A stretch of 64,000 nt of DNA from Papaver somniferum (lineage: Eukaryota > Streptophyta > Magnoliopsida > Ranunculales > Papaveraceae): the NCBI RefSeq assembly GCF_003573695.1, contig NC_039361.1:96970279-97034278 (forward strand). The letters are read 5' to 3'. The position numbers and the translations under genes were made by a program. The notes beneath the pieces are model-generated. The model was given only the letters and a program-made list of their open reading frames with translations. It had not been told where the DNA came from and did no database searches. The stretch's first letter is position 1; every line of letters starts with the position of its first letter. Below are positions 21,754 to 34,800 of this stretch, one piece after another.

Positions 21754-23688
21754 CTGATCAATTGAAGATTTATTGAAAATCAACCACGGAGTGAAGGAGG
21801 GACCGGCTACATGGGATGATGGGTCGACCATGTAGCGCCCAAATGCTCGAGTGAGCCAACAACAAAGTCTCTTGAATACCAGTTGGTGAAATGATGATTA
21901 AATGTTGGTTTAATCATTTATTGAAATAACGCTAGTCTGAGCCTTAGGTGATGAAACCTAATTATGACGAAATAAGGGACCGAACAAGGGGACATGGAAC
22001 CGGCCCTGGTTGGTCATGGGACCGACTGACGATCGTTTGATGAAATTCCAAGTTGTTTGGAAGAGTTTGAACCGAATATGAACGAATTAGATCAAATTAT
22101 GAAAATATGTGGGACCGGCCTCTTACAATCCAAAGATCCAACCTTGGTCGGTCAAGGTAATATTCCCATGTCACCAGAGTGTCCGTGTCTCAGTCCTGAG
22201 AATTTTGATATTTTTTGGCGTGCATTTGAACAACATTTGAGAAAATATGAAGAAATCAGGGTTTTGCTGAAACTGAGGAACTTCATAAGATGAAGGAAAT
22301 AATAATAATAATAAAATAAAAAATTATAAGGTGTGGGACCGGTCATGGATAAGGCATGGACGGCCGGCTAATGAGCCCGGTTCCATGACACCTTTCCTAA
22401 TTTTATATTATTTTCATGATTTGAAGAAAATATCATGAAATTAAGGAGTTTGTTGAAACGAAGGAGTTTCCTTAAAACGAAGTAGTTTCCATGAGATGAA
22501 GGAAACACTAATAATAATAACATAAAATAAAGGGCATGTGGGACCGTCCATGGCTAGGGCATGGTCGGCCGACTAGTGGCCCGGTCCTGTGAACCTTTCC
22601 CAATTTTATATTATTTTCATGATTTGAAGGAAATATCATGAAATTAAGGAGTTTCATAAGATGAAGGAAATAATAATAATAAAATAATAAGGAATTAACG
22701 TGTGGGGCTGGCTAAAGCAAGGGCATGGCCGACCGTCTAGTAAGCCCGGTCCCGTGACACTTTTCCTAATTTTTATTATTTCCTTGATACGAAGGAAACA
22801 CCATGAAACTGAGGAGTTTCCTTAAGACTAAGGAGTTTTGTTCAAATGAAGGTATTTTCATGAGATAAAGAAAAAATAATAAAATGTGATAAAATAAAGA
22901 AAGAGGCGTGGGACCGACCACGACGGCATGACCGGCCGGCCGGAGGGCCCGGTCCCCTAGCGCCTTAACTAATATTTTATTATTATTTTTCTTCCTATTT
23001 TGCAGAGGTTCATTATTCTTTCTTATTTTTGAATGCTCGTTCGTGCATTCAAGTGCTCGTTAGTGCATTATTGCTGAGTACACTTGCACTATTTTGGTCG
23101 GGACTTACTCGATAGCGGCTCAGATGCCCACACTTTGAATATTTATTACTAACCCATGGAATTCTGCTTGGAAGAACCATGAATTGAAGTAATGAAATAT
23201 TATGAAGAATGTATAATATTTTCTAGGATTCAGTTGATGAATTTAATGACTAGAAATAATTAATTGATGGCTCTATACTAGCAGGCAAGCTGTCTAGGAG
23301 CATTAATTATTCAAATATTGGGTGATATGATCTAGTTGAAGCGTCATATTTCTTTTATATAGTCATGGAAAACATTGTTACATCCTGAAGACGTTATCGC
23401 TCTATACTAGCAGGCAAGCTGTCTAGGAGCCGTCCAATCGTTCGATTCTATATAGAAGTGATTACTGAAATCGCTCAGTATTCATGAGATATGTCATTTC
23501 CTCAGTTGAGAGACTGCATATTCTCGTATGCTCTGAGAGACAATATACTCAGTCAGAGTCTCTAGTGGCATGAGTTTTCATGCTTTAATGAGAGACATGA
23601 GCCTCAATACTCATCTGATTGCTGGATCAGGAATATGTACGATTATGTTTTTACGATTTTAGAATTTATCGAAAATCCACCATCAACA
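21754..23688 (-). mobile_element. Ty3/gypsy LTR, copy B (split by LARD2)
   Basis: This is the right-hand 1.9 kb of the same LTR family as 1-2411, 27521-30500 and 38544-41539. It starts abruptly at the LARD2 boundary (ctgatcaattgaagatttat, found intact near 214-233) and ends CCATCAACA at 23688. Element interior follows on the right, so this is the left LTR, which is the 3' LTR for a minus-strand element. It contains four GGGACCGG hairpin cores (near 22334, 22537, 22704, 22906). I see no gene in it. Confidence 0.88.
22334..22970. repeat. GC-rich hairpin array in LTR copy B
   Basis: Four cores of the GTGGGACCGG…CCGGTCCC type lie in A/T-rich spacers, the same repeat as at 808-1835 but with four units instead of six. 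Confidence 0.8.
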
Positions 23689-25005
23689 TTAAGTCCCTTG
23701 CTTAGTGATGGACAATCATGTTCCTCGGTCAGCACTAGATGGTGATTTTTCTAGTTACAGACGAAATAAGTAATTGAACTTGGTCGTAAGAAACAATGTT
23801 ACCGGATTTTCGATTGCACGAGCGAGCCATGGCTTGAATGAAGATCCCAGTGGCACGACAGAGCATCGTCTAACGAACGTAAATTGGTGTAGCACCGCTG
23901 ATTTGGTGATGGAACCTTGGTCGATTTAGGATTCATGGGTCCGAGCCCAAGAAACGAAATCCTTATGGAATTAGGTTTTGGAAATAAAATTTGATCTGAA
24001 GGGATAAATACCTCTTCTTTTTTATTTCTCCCAAGACTGACCACCACTTTCATCTTTTTCCTTCCTTCACGTCCGAGCAACAGAGGAGGATAACAGAGAA
24101 TTTCACCGGAGCCGCCACCGTTCGACCGTCCGGCACCGACCAGGTAAGCAATTTTTATTTTTTTATTTTTTTTGCAGTTTCACGAGTTGTTCATGTCTTG
24201 TTCATGTTAAAATCATATATACATATATGTATGCATATATAACGTGAGTTTTGTAGAAAAACTCTTGTCTTAGAAACGTACGTTCATTCGAACATTAGTT
24301 TAAGAAACGAACAATAATCCATAGCTTAGGAGAGATTTTTTTTTTGGTTATAGACCTGTGTCTAGTGATAAATTTTGTTTCTGAGATTTGTTGAAAACCA
24401 AAATTTTATCTTGAAAGTGAGTTTTTCACAAAATCGAAATAAACCTTCGTTTCGAAGAAGGACGATTGTACGAAGGAAAGGTTTTTTTTTAATACATGAA
24501 TATTCAGGAAAATACATCAGATTTATATTTTTTTTATTTACGTGAGTTTGCTCACGTTAAAATTTCTTTTTTTTGAAAATTTTACGTGAGTAATTCACGT
24601 TTTTATTACTTTGTTAAAATCGAAAGTTGATTTTGAGTAATCTTTAAAAGAAGACAATTGTTTGTGATAAAATATTGTATTGGTTTGAGTTTTTTCATAA
24701 CTCAGTAAACAGTGAAAATTATGTTCCTGATTTTATGAAAATCAGGTTTCGATTTTTGAAAATCAAAGTTTTGCTCATTTTTTGTAAGCTCAAAGAAGCG
24801 AGCAAGTTTTGAAGTGTTAACTCTTGTATCACAATCACTACTGTTAGTGGAATCGTAAACATGTAAGAGTTAAGAGTTACCATTTTTGTAGATGCCAGTT
24901 GAGCATTTTTGTTGCATGATTCCATCGTTTTGTTGAAGTTTGCATCTTGTATGGATGATATACTGAAGTAGAGTATTGTGTAAATGTTACAGCTACTTCG
25001 CAAGG
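23689..25005 (+). promoter_or_regulatory. Upstream region and 5' UTR intron of PMD gene, copy B
   Basis: This gene-free stretch matches 30501-31822. It begins with the purine-rich tract of the element (minus strand, near 23689-23705). A weak TATA-like word (gggataaatacc, 24001-24012) precedes a pyrimidine-rich leader. A GT donor after CCGACCAG (24143) and an AG acceptor TGTTACAG (24992) bound an 849-base intron, with the ATG at 25006. The matching donor and acceptor in copy CD support it as a real 5' UTR intron. Confidence 0.65.
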
Positions 25006-26258
25006 ATGTATGATTCCCAAGATAATGATGCCTCCAGAGATGATGCATAGATGGATGAAACTTCTATTGGTGAAGTAAGGGAAGAAGAAACATCTGGATT
25101 CAAGAATATTCCGACTACAGAGGATTCATTCTTCGCGGTTCAGCATAACCCTCAAAAACGTCCCAAGACTCCAGCATTTCGTCTTCTGATAAATCCCAGA
25201 GATATTTCTCAGAAGAAATTGGTGACTCCTCGGGCGACCATCCGATTCTGCCTTCATCGAAGAAACTTTTCTGCTTCAGTTATAGAATTTAATCTTTCTC
25301 GACGACCCTTAGAAAAAATTTCTGGATGGGAAAGACATATGATGGGATTTCCTCGGGTTCTATGCATGGTGGATAGTGCACATGTAACAAGGGATATTCA
25401 AGCATCTGAGACTTGTTTATATTTCACGATGTGCGAGGTATAGTAGTCTCCTTGCTCGCTGGTGCATCCCAACCCATACTTTCATATGCAGTCGGGGAGA
25501 GTTTACCATCACTTTTTGAAGATGTAGTTGCTTTATTGCATCTTCCAATCATGGGAAATCTTCCTGAGAGTCTTTCGGCAGAAGAGACGGCAATCCCTAA
25601 CATCTTAACAGCTGAAATGGAGGAAATTAATAAAGTATCCAGCAAATGTTATTATGCTCACTGGTTAACACACTAGTGGCCAAGAGATAATGCTCCTGAC
25701 ATGCCTGTCGACGGTACGTTATCTATTGCTGCTTTCTTGTGTTTATGGCTGTCCAGAGATGTGTTTGAAGATAGTGGAAATTTGTTGAAGCCGTTCATGA
25801 TTCTCTTTGCCATTAAGATGGCCCACGATGAGCAGCTTCACATGGGCAGCATATTTCTGGGATCTTCGTAATCTAACTTAGACTCATTGGTTATAGACTC
25901 CAGCATCTCAAATAGCTTTATGAAGATTGAATGCTATGCCAATACGATGTTTCTCCAAGCTTTAATTTGGGAACACTTTAGGAATCATGTACCTATTCCG
26001 CGTACTATTCTACAAGGTCTGAATGCTGATGCTCGTCATCTTTTCTCTGAGAAGGATAATGTCAGGATTATGCGTTGGTCCACAAAACAACCTCGACTTA
26101 AGGCACATCTCATCGATGTATTAGACAATGAGTCTGAGTTTAATTTTCTTCCATGGGTGTCAATTCTTTCTTACATTTCTCTATTGACAACTTTCAATAC
26201 TGTAGAAAGTATTGATTTGAAATCTGGTGCAGATCTGAGTGATGGAAAGAGATCTTTT
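25006..26258 (+). pseudogene. Plant mobile domain (PMD) gene, copy B, 5' part
   Basis: From ATG 25006 the reading starts MYDSQDNDASRDDA and meets TAG at 25048, then continues in the same frame (MDETSIGEVREEETSG). A frameshift occurs near 25430 and stops near 25674 and 25870. Recognisable PMD-type features are LVTPRATIRF, the LLFEDVVALLHLPIMGNLPESL-like segment (TLxDVxxLLxLPIxG in the family), AHWLTH and FMKIECYANTMFLQALIWE. PMD proteins such as Arabidopsis MAIN and MAIL1 act in the nucleus in gene expression and TE silencing; other PMD proteins are carried by transposons. This gene lies antisense to the gypsy element that holds it. It is cut at 26258 by element E (TSD ctttt) and resumes at 61118. 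Confidence 0.78.
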
Positions 26259-27520
26259 TGAAAAAACGGGGGTACAACAACCACACCCAATATCTCTTAG
26301 CAATCTGTATGGACAAACTCCAATATACTTTCTTGAGAATCAACTAGACAGTCAGACTTAATCTAGATAAAGAGTATATCAAAGAGTTTATATCTCAATC
26401 TCTCGATTTGATATATACTCAAGCAAATAGAAGTCTGCGAGTCTTTATCAAATACTAGAGAGATAACTTAGATGGTACCACATACCAATATCCAAGTGTC
26501 AATCAATTTAAATCAACAACCAAAAGGTCGGATATCCTAATTGATTGAATAACGTATAACCTGTGATATTTCAATTATATAACAAAATATAACGCGGATT
26601 AGAAATAACACAAACACCAGAATTTTGTTAACGAGGAAACCGCAAATGCATAAAAACCTCGGGACCTAGTCCAGATTGAACACACACTGTATTAAGCCGC
26701 TACAGACACTATCCTACTCCAAACTAACTTCGGTCTGGACTGTAGTTGAACCCCAATCAATCTCACACTAATCCAAGGTACAGTTATGCTCCTACGTCTA
26801 TGATTCCAGCAGCATACTACGCACTTGATTCCCTTAGATGATCTCGCCCACAACTAAGAGTTTCTATGACCCAAAGTCGAACACTTTAATAAACAAATCG
26901 GTATCACATAGAAAAGTCTACGATAATAGATAAATCCGTCTCTCACGAATATACCTACGAGTTTTGTTCTGTCTTTTGATAAATCAAGGTGAACATGAAC
27001 CAATTGATAACCCGGACTTATATTCCCGAAGAACAACCTAGTATTATCAATCACCTCACAAAATCTTAATCGACGTGGCGAAAGAAGATATTTTGGAATC
27101 ACAAACGATGAGACGAAGATGTTTGTGATTACTTTTTATCTTGCCCTATCAGAGATATAATATCAAGCCAATTATTTCAATTGAAATCGTACGATAGAAA
27201 TGGCAAGATCAGATCACACAACTACGAGAAAGTAGTATCGGTCTGGCTTCACAATCCCAATGAAGTCTTTAAGTCGTTAACCTGGTTTAGAAGAATAAAC
27301 CAAAGGTTAAAGGAGAATCGAATTTAGCTTATCACAACTAGTATCACACGTAAAGTGTGGGGATTAGGTTTCCCAGTTGCTAGAGTTATCCCTTACATAG
27401 TCTTTCAAATCAGGGTTTGGAATCAATGTTAGCTTGGTAACAAAGCATTCAAGCTAATATCTTTCAACTGTTGGATCGGAAACTTAGCTTGTTACACACA
27501 AATGAAATGCACTTTTTAGG
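26259..27520 (-). mobile_element. Element E LTR1, left part
   Basis: This opens TGAAAAAACGGGGG and matches 46515-47796 and 58858-60076. It is broken by element CD at the TSD ttagg (27516-27520). I see no gene in it. Confidence 0.9.
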
Positions 27521-30500
27521 TGTAGATGGGGAAAAACGATTTGCTTGTTTTTACGGAATCGAGGAGATGACCGTGCAGAGGAGACTCCTTGAACCGAGCA
27601 AATGCTCAACCTCACACAGATGCACTGCAAAGGGAGTGATTTAATTTAGAGAGATCAATCTGTAGGACTCTGGCCTAAACCAAGACAATAGCCGTTCCAT
27701 AGTTAATTCGATCACAAGAGAGGATGGGTCGATCTGTAGGAGGAAAGCTGACAAATGCGTGAGATCAATGGTGATCGAGATTGTAGGTTTGTTGTGTATT
27801 CTGCGTAAGAAAGTTCTGAATGATTGAATTTACTCAGTTGAGATTGATTGCTCAGACGATGAGTTCGTGTAGACGAAAGATTATCTGTATGAACTTGTCG
27901 AGAAATTCTTGTCTGTTTCAATCATGATTCAGAGGCCTTTTATATTTCTGAATTGAAAATACCATGATCCCATGAAGTGTGACAGTTGCTGGAGTCAAAG
28001 AGTGGGGAAGTGGAAAATCGTGTTGAAGCCAGTTGCTCATCGTGCGGAGACTTGGTTAACTTTTCACCCACTACTTTTCTAACTCCTCCAACTGATTGTA
28101 CGACTTGCTCACATTCTCATCGCGTGTATGAACACACGTGCCGTAGACCGCCAGACCAAAACCCTAGTTAATATCCCCCCATGTGACACGGTTGATATCT
28201 CATGAATGTGGAGTCTGAAAGACCAACGTGTATTTAGTTAGTCAATTGCTGACTTTATGAGACTATGAGTCCTTGTATTGCCGAGTTGAACATAATTTGC
28301 AAATAATCTGAGACTTATGAATCAAACATGTCTGCTGAGACAGAAAATATCATTGTCGAATAAATGTTGATAACTTGAGCAAACTGTGCTGCTGAATCGT
28401 TGAATATTTATAGTTGAACCAATATTCCTTAGTCTAAGCAAATATTGCTAGTCTGAGCAAATGTTGCTCATCTGATGAATTATTGAATATTGATAATTGA
28501 ACCAACATTCTTCAGCGTGAACAAATATTTTCCATTTGAGCGAATGTTGCTCATTTGATGAATTGTTAAATATTAATAATTGAACCAATATTATTTGGTG
28601 TGAGCAGATGTTGCTCATTTGAACAAATGTTGCTCGTCTGAGCAAATGTTGATTTAAGATGCTGGCATCTGAGCCGAGCATAATTATTAAAATGTTGACC
28701 ACGGGATCAACGTGAAATTTTAAATGTTTGAATCTTCTTAGAATTATGTTTTTTGCAGAGATCAGGATTCGAAACCCTAGTTTTGATCAATTGTTGAATT
28801 GATGATTTATTGAAAATCGTTCATGATATGAAGGAGGGACCGGCTACATGGGATGATGAATCAACCGTGTAACTTCCAGATGCTCAAGTGAGCAAAAATA
28901 CCAAAATCTCTTGAAGATCAGTTGGTGAAAAGATGATTATATGCTGGTTTAATCATTTATTAAAATAGTGCTCGTGTGAGCGTCAGGTAGTAAAACATGA
29001 TTTTGGATAGATGAGGACCGACCAAGGGGGCATGAGACCGGACCTTGGTGATCATGGGACCAACTGATGGTCGTTTTGGCAAACTCCAAGTTGTTTGGGA
29101 AGAGTTTGGACCCAATATGAGCAATTGAGCAAATTAGGTCAAAATTGTTAAAACACGTGGGACCGGCTCTTTGCAAGCCTCATGGACATCCTTCGTTGGC
29201 CAAGGAGACATGCTCGTGTCACCATACTGTCCGTGTCTCAGTCCTGAGAGTTTCGATATTTTCTGATGCGCGTTTGAGCAACATTTTGAGAAAATATGAA
29301 GGATTCAGGGTTTTGCTGAAACTGGGGAATCTTCATGAGATGATGAAAAAATAATTAATAAAATAGGGAATTGCAAGGTGCGGGACTGGCCACGGCTAGG
29401 GCATGACCGGCCAGCTAGCAAGACCTGTCCTGCAATACCTTTCCCAGTTTTATGTATTTTCCCTGATGTGAGGGAAATATCATGAAACTGAGGAATTTCC
29501 ATGAGATTATGGAAATAATAATAAAAAATAATGAGTCATGAGGTGTGGGACCGGCCACGGATAGGGCATGGTCGGCCGGCTAGTGAGCCCGGTCCCACGA
29601 CATCTTTCCTAATTTATTATTATTTCTTTGATACGAGGAAACACCATGAGACCGGGGAGTTCCTTGAGACGAAGGAGATTTTCTCAAATGAAGGGATTTT
29701 CATGAGATCAGGGAAAATAATAAAAATATGATAAAATATAAAATTGGGTGGGATTGGCCACGGCACGACCGGCCGGCCGGTGGGCCCAGTCCCCTAGCGC
29801 CTCAATTAATATTTTATTATTTATTATTTTCTTCCTATTTTGAATAGGTCCATCGTTCCTTCGTGTTTTGGAATGATCTTTTGTGCATTCAGTTGCTCGT
29901 TTGTGCATTATTGCTGAGTACACTTGCACCATTTTGGTTGGGGCTTACTCGAGAGCTGCTCAAATGCACGTAAGTTGAATATTTATCACTAACCCATGGA
30001 ATTCTGCTGGGAAGAACCACAAATTTAAGTGATGAAATATTACGAAGAATCATAGAATATTGTTGAATATTCAGTTAACGATTATAGATAATTAACTGAT
30101 GGCTCTATACTAGCAGGCATGCTTGCTAGGAGCATTAATTATCTGAGAATTGAGAGATATGAGCTTGTTGAAACGTCATATCTCTCCTATATAGTCAGGG
30201 AAAACGTTGTTGCTCTATACTAGCAGGCATGTTGTCTAGGAGCCATCCAATCTTTCGATTCTATATATAAATAAGTACTGATATTGCTCAGTATTCATGA
30301 GATGTGCCGTTTTCTCAGCTGAGAGAATACACATCTACATATACTCTGAGAGACAGCCTTCTCAGTCAGAGATTTTATGGCATGAGATTTCATGCTTCAA
30401 TGAGAGACATGAGCCTCAATATGCATCTGATTGTCGGATCAGGAGCATATATAATTACAGTTTTACGATTTTAATCCTTATCGAAAATCCACCATCTACA
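27521..30500 (-). mobile_element. Element CD left (3') LTR
   Basis: This 2980-base LTR is paired with 38544-41539. Three GGGACCGG hairpin cores lie near 29380, 29545 and 29748. A GCTCTATACTAGCAGGCATG…GTCTAGGAGC block occurs twice (near 30101 and 30211). No gene seen. Confidence 0.92.
29380..29805. repeat. GC-rich hairpin array in CD left LTR
   Basis: Three cores run from GTGCGGGACTGG or GTGGGACCGG to a CGGTCCC-like close. This is the same repeat family as 808-1835 but with only three units. Confidence 0.8.
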
Positions 30501-30517
30501 TTAAGTCCCCTTCTTAG
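30501..30517 (-). other. Element CD polypurine tract (minus strand)
   Basis: Read on the minus strand this is CTAAGAAGGGGACTTAA, directly beside the left LTR. It is the expected plus-strand primer for a minus-oriented element. Confidence 0.6.
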
Positions 30518-30801
30518 TGAGGGACAGTCATGTTCCTCAGTCAACACTGAATGGTGATTTTCCAGTTACAAATAAAATAAGTAATTGAACTTATTCATAA
30601 GATAAAATATTACCGGATTTTGACTGAATGAGCAAACCATGGTTTGAATGAAAACCCCAGTGGCATAATAGAGCGTCACCCAACGAGCATAAATTGGTGT
30701 AGAACTGCTGATTTGGTGGTGGAACCTTGGTCGGTTTAGGATTCACGGGCCGGGCCCGAAAAGGAAATCATTATGGAATTAGGTTTTGGAAATAAAATTG
30801 A

Positions 30802-30809
30802 TATAAAAG
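30802..30809 (+). promoter_or_regulatory. TATA box of antisense PMD gene
   Basis: TATAAAAG lies about 175 bases upstream of the 5' UTR intron donor and is followed by a CT-rich leader. It suggests that the PMD gene has its own promoter and does not depend on the LTR. Confidence 0.55.
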
Positions 30810-30976
30810 GGAATTAATCCATTTTTTTTATTTCTCTCCCACGACCGACCACCACCTCCTCCCTTTATCATCTTCATTCCCGAGCTCAGAAGGAGGCAGG
30901 AGAAAAATCGTCGGAGCTGTTGATCGTCGGTGCCGTTCCACCACCGGCCGGCCATACTCCGGCCGGCACCGACCAA

Positions 30977-31809
30977 GTAAAAAAAAAATTTTTGCTTGCT
31001 TATTTCATGAGTTGTTCATTCTTTGATCATGTTAAAATTTTATACATGTGTATATATGAGTGTGAGTTTTGTTGAAAACCCTTGTTTTATTAAACGTATG
31101 TTCGTTCGATCATTAGTTCAAGAGACTAGCAATAATCCCTAACCTGAGAGAGATTTTTATTTTGAAATAGACCTGTGTCCAGTGATAAAATTTTGTTTAT
31201 GAGCTTTCAAGGAAACCAAAACTTTATCTTAAAAGATGTGAGCTTTTCACAAAACCGAAAGAAACCTTCATTTCAAAGAAAAACGATCGTACGAAGGAAG
31301 AGATTTTTTTTATTATGAGACCGTGACATATTATATAAAATATAATGCCATATATTTATTTACGTGAGTTCGCTCACGTTAGATAAAAATTTGAAAATTT
31401 ACGTGAGTTATTCACCGTAAAATCAAAACATGGGTTTTGAGTAACCCTCGAAATTAGACAATTTATTTATGATGAAATATTGTCTTGGTGTAAATTTCAT
31501 AGCCCAGCTGTGGATGTTTGTAGTATGAAAATTATGTTCATGATTTTATGAAAAATCAGTTTCGATTTTCAAATGATAATGCTTTGTTCGTTACTACAGG
31601 TTTCACAGAATGAACTAATTTGGAGTGTTAACTCTTATATCACGATTACCGTGTTAGTGAAATTGTAAAGAGGTAAGAGTTAAGAATTACCATTTTTGTA
31701 GATGTCGGTATAAGTAATCTGCTGTCAGAATATATAACTCCATCATATTGTCGAAGTTTGCACCTTGTATGATGATACACTGAAGTAGAATGATTTGTGC
31801 ACATTACAG
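30977..31809 (+). other. 5' UTR intron of PMD gene, copy CD
   Basis: The donor GTAAAA follows CACCGACCAA, and the acceptor is CATTACAG. Length is 833 bases, T-rich. Copy B has the same pair (24144-24992, 849 bases; donor GTAAGC). A long first intron in the 5' UTR is common in expressed plant genes. Confidence 0.7.
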
Positions 31810-31822
31810 CTACTTCACAAGG

Positions 31823-34800
31823 ATGTCTGACTCCCAGGAAAATGATGCCTCCAGAGACAATACATGAGAATTCTGCTGGTGAGAAGAAGAAGAAACTCCT
31901 GGGCTCAAAAACCTTCCAAACATAGATGATGCATTTTTCGCGGTCCAACAGGGAACTGAAAAACGTCTTCAATCTCCAGCATTTCGCCTTTTGATATATC
32001 GTAGAGAGGTCATTCAGAAGAAACTGGTGACTCCTCGAGAAGCCATTCGATTTTTTCTTGAACGAGGAATTTTCCTTTCATCGATTATAGAATTCAAGCT
32101 TTCTCGACGGCCTTTAGAAAAATTCTTTGGATGGGCGAGACACATGTTGGGTTTTCCTCGCGTTAGAGGCATGTTGGATAGAGCACAGGTGACCAGATCT
32201 ATCCAAGCATCTGGAGATGTGTTCATTTTTTTATGACGCACGAGGTATTGTAGCTCTACTTGCTCGCTGGTGCATTCCAACTCACACCTTCATATGCAGA
32301 TGGGGAGAGTTTACTATTTCCTTGAAGGATGTAGTTGCTTTGTTGCATCTCCCGATCACAGGTAGCTTCCCTGAAGAGCTTTCAACAGAGGAGACAGCAA
32401 TTTCCAATATCTTGACAGCCGAGATGGAGAGAATTAATAAGGCATCTTGCAAAGGTTGTTATGCCCACTGGTTAACACACTGGTGGCCACGAGATATTCC
32501 TCTTGACGAGCCTAATGGTATGTTATCTATTGCCGCTTTCTTGTGTTTATGGTTGTTTAGGGACGTGTTTGAAGATATCTGAACTTTGCTAAAACCATTT
32601 GTAATTCCCTTTGCTATTAAGATGGCACAAGGTGAACAACTTCCCATAGGTAGTCTATTCTTGGGTTCTTTATACTCTAACATGGATTCCTTGGTTATAG
32701 ACTCCAGTGTTTCGAATGGCTTTATGAAGATTGAATGCTACGCCAATACGATGTTTCTCCAGGCCTTGATGTGGGAACGCCTCAAGAGTTATGCACCTAT
32801 TCCCCTCAGCATCTTGCAAGGGCTGAATGCTGCTGATTCTCGCCGTATTTTTCCTGAGAGGGTTAATGATAAGATTATGCGCTGGTCTACGAAGCAACCT
32901 CAATCCAAGACGCGCTTCATTGATGTGTTAGACAATGAATCTGAGTTTAATTTCCTCCTCTGGGTGCTGATTCCTCCTTATGTTTCTCAGTTGCAAACTT
33001 TCAATACCGGAGAAAGTATGACTTTGAAATCTGGCGTTTGACTTGAGCGATGTCGAGAGATCTTTTATGCTGAGTTGTACTCCAGGTCACTTGATATCAA
33101 CAATATATGGATACTTTTCAGTAGAAGAATACAACATTGATAGAGCGGCTCGTTGGATGGGCATGGATCAATGCGTTCCAACTTTTCGAAGGAAGAAACC
33201 ACCAGTGGAACATCTTAAAACCTTTTTAGATATCACATGTGTCGAAGGAGGTTCTTACTGGTTCCCTGGTTCTGAACGAATTACATATGTAAGTCTAGGT
33301 TACATAGACTTCTGGGATCAGAAGATTGAGCATGTACACGACTTCGTAATGGTTGGCCAAACTTTAGTGAAAGAGCCTCCTTTTACTGATATGATTGCTT
33401 CTCGACCAAGATTGAAACACATCTCCGGCGGCGATAAGAGAAAGACATCTCCAGGATGTTCATCAGTATGTATCTTTTTGCACATTCTTCATAAAATTAA
33501 AATAATTGCCTTTGATTATCGCATCAATTTCTTTTTGCAGGACGGTCATGCTGTGAGACATCATCTTGAAATGAATTTCTCGGAAGCAGAAACAGTCATT
33601 CACGGTGGAGAAGGTAGGAACAAGAATTGTAAGCTGCTTCCTAACACCATAAAGTCCCCGGTTGTTTCTTTGGTGAGTTGTCAACACTTTTCCGCCGTGA
33701 CTTCTTCTATCCGCATTACCAGGATTGTAAAACCAATATTTGTTATTTGGTTACAGAACTTTGCTCCGTCAAGTATTGACAGTCTTCAATTCTCTGTTGC
33801 TGGGCAGACAATTTCTGATTTGAGCGTTGAAGAAGAAAATGATGTGAGTACTCCTCCACATAGCCAAATATGATGCTTCATATATAAAATGTTAATTGTT
33901 TGAGAATATTTCCAGGAGGATGTCGTTAGTGAAGTGGAGAGTGTTGATGCCCGTTCATCCTCGGAGAATAGAGATAAAGAAAATTCTCAGGGTTCGAAAC
34001 CGAATGGAAGTAATGAGCCTCTTGATGCTGACACGGGCAATTCCGATTCCTTAAACGTTTCAGAGACCCCCCAAGTAAGTATTTCCCTTGAACTTTATCC
34101 ATAGAAGTATAAAATTGTTGATTTATGAATGGGTGAATGAGAATCCACGTGCATATACGAAAAACTTTGTCGAAATTCGTCGTCAGAAAATTCAGAACTC
34201 AGTCTTTTAGCAAAAACACCATAAAACCTTCATCTGAAGTCGGATTTTCATGGTCTGCATATGTATCTTTAAGCCGGGAGAATTTCTAAGTTTTATGATA
34301 GAATATTTTTAAGTTTTTGAGCACGTTCAGGGCCTGAAAAAGTCGAAACAGTAAGCTTCCAGGAGACTTTCAGAACTTTTTCAGACTGTATGTTGTCCAA
34401 TGTTTTGACCATATCTCCTTGCACGTTCATCGGATTGTTATGAAATTTTGACATGTTGGAGAGAACATCCATACGAAGAGAATGGTATATAACTCATCCT
34501 CAGATTCCTTTTAGATTGCTCCCAGTTTGTCATCTTGTATAGGGAATAGTAAAATCTCTTCAGATGAACTTGCCGCTAAGCGTATTTTTATGACTTTCAA
34601 GCTATTTTCTCGCTTCTTGAGTGCATAATGATGAAACTTCATGATGTTGGACTTCTTGTATGCTGTATTTTATGATCTTGTTTGGTTTCCATGTTTAGAT
34701 TGCTCTAACCTCATATAATCTTCGAATTAGGTACCGAATACCGAAGTTGAGGATACTGAAATCAATAATGATAACGCGAGCAGCACTGGAGTTATTGATG

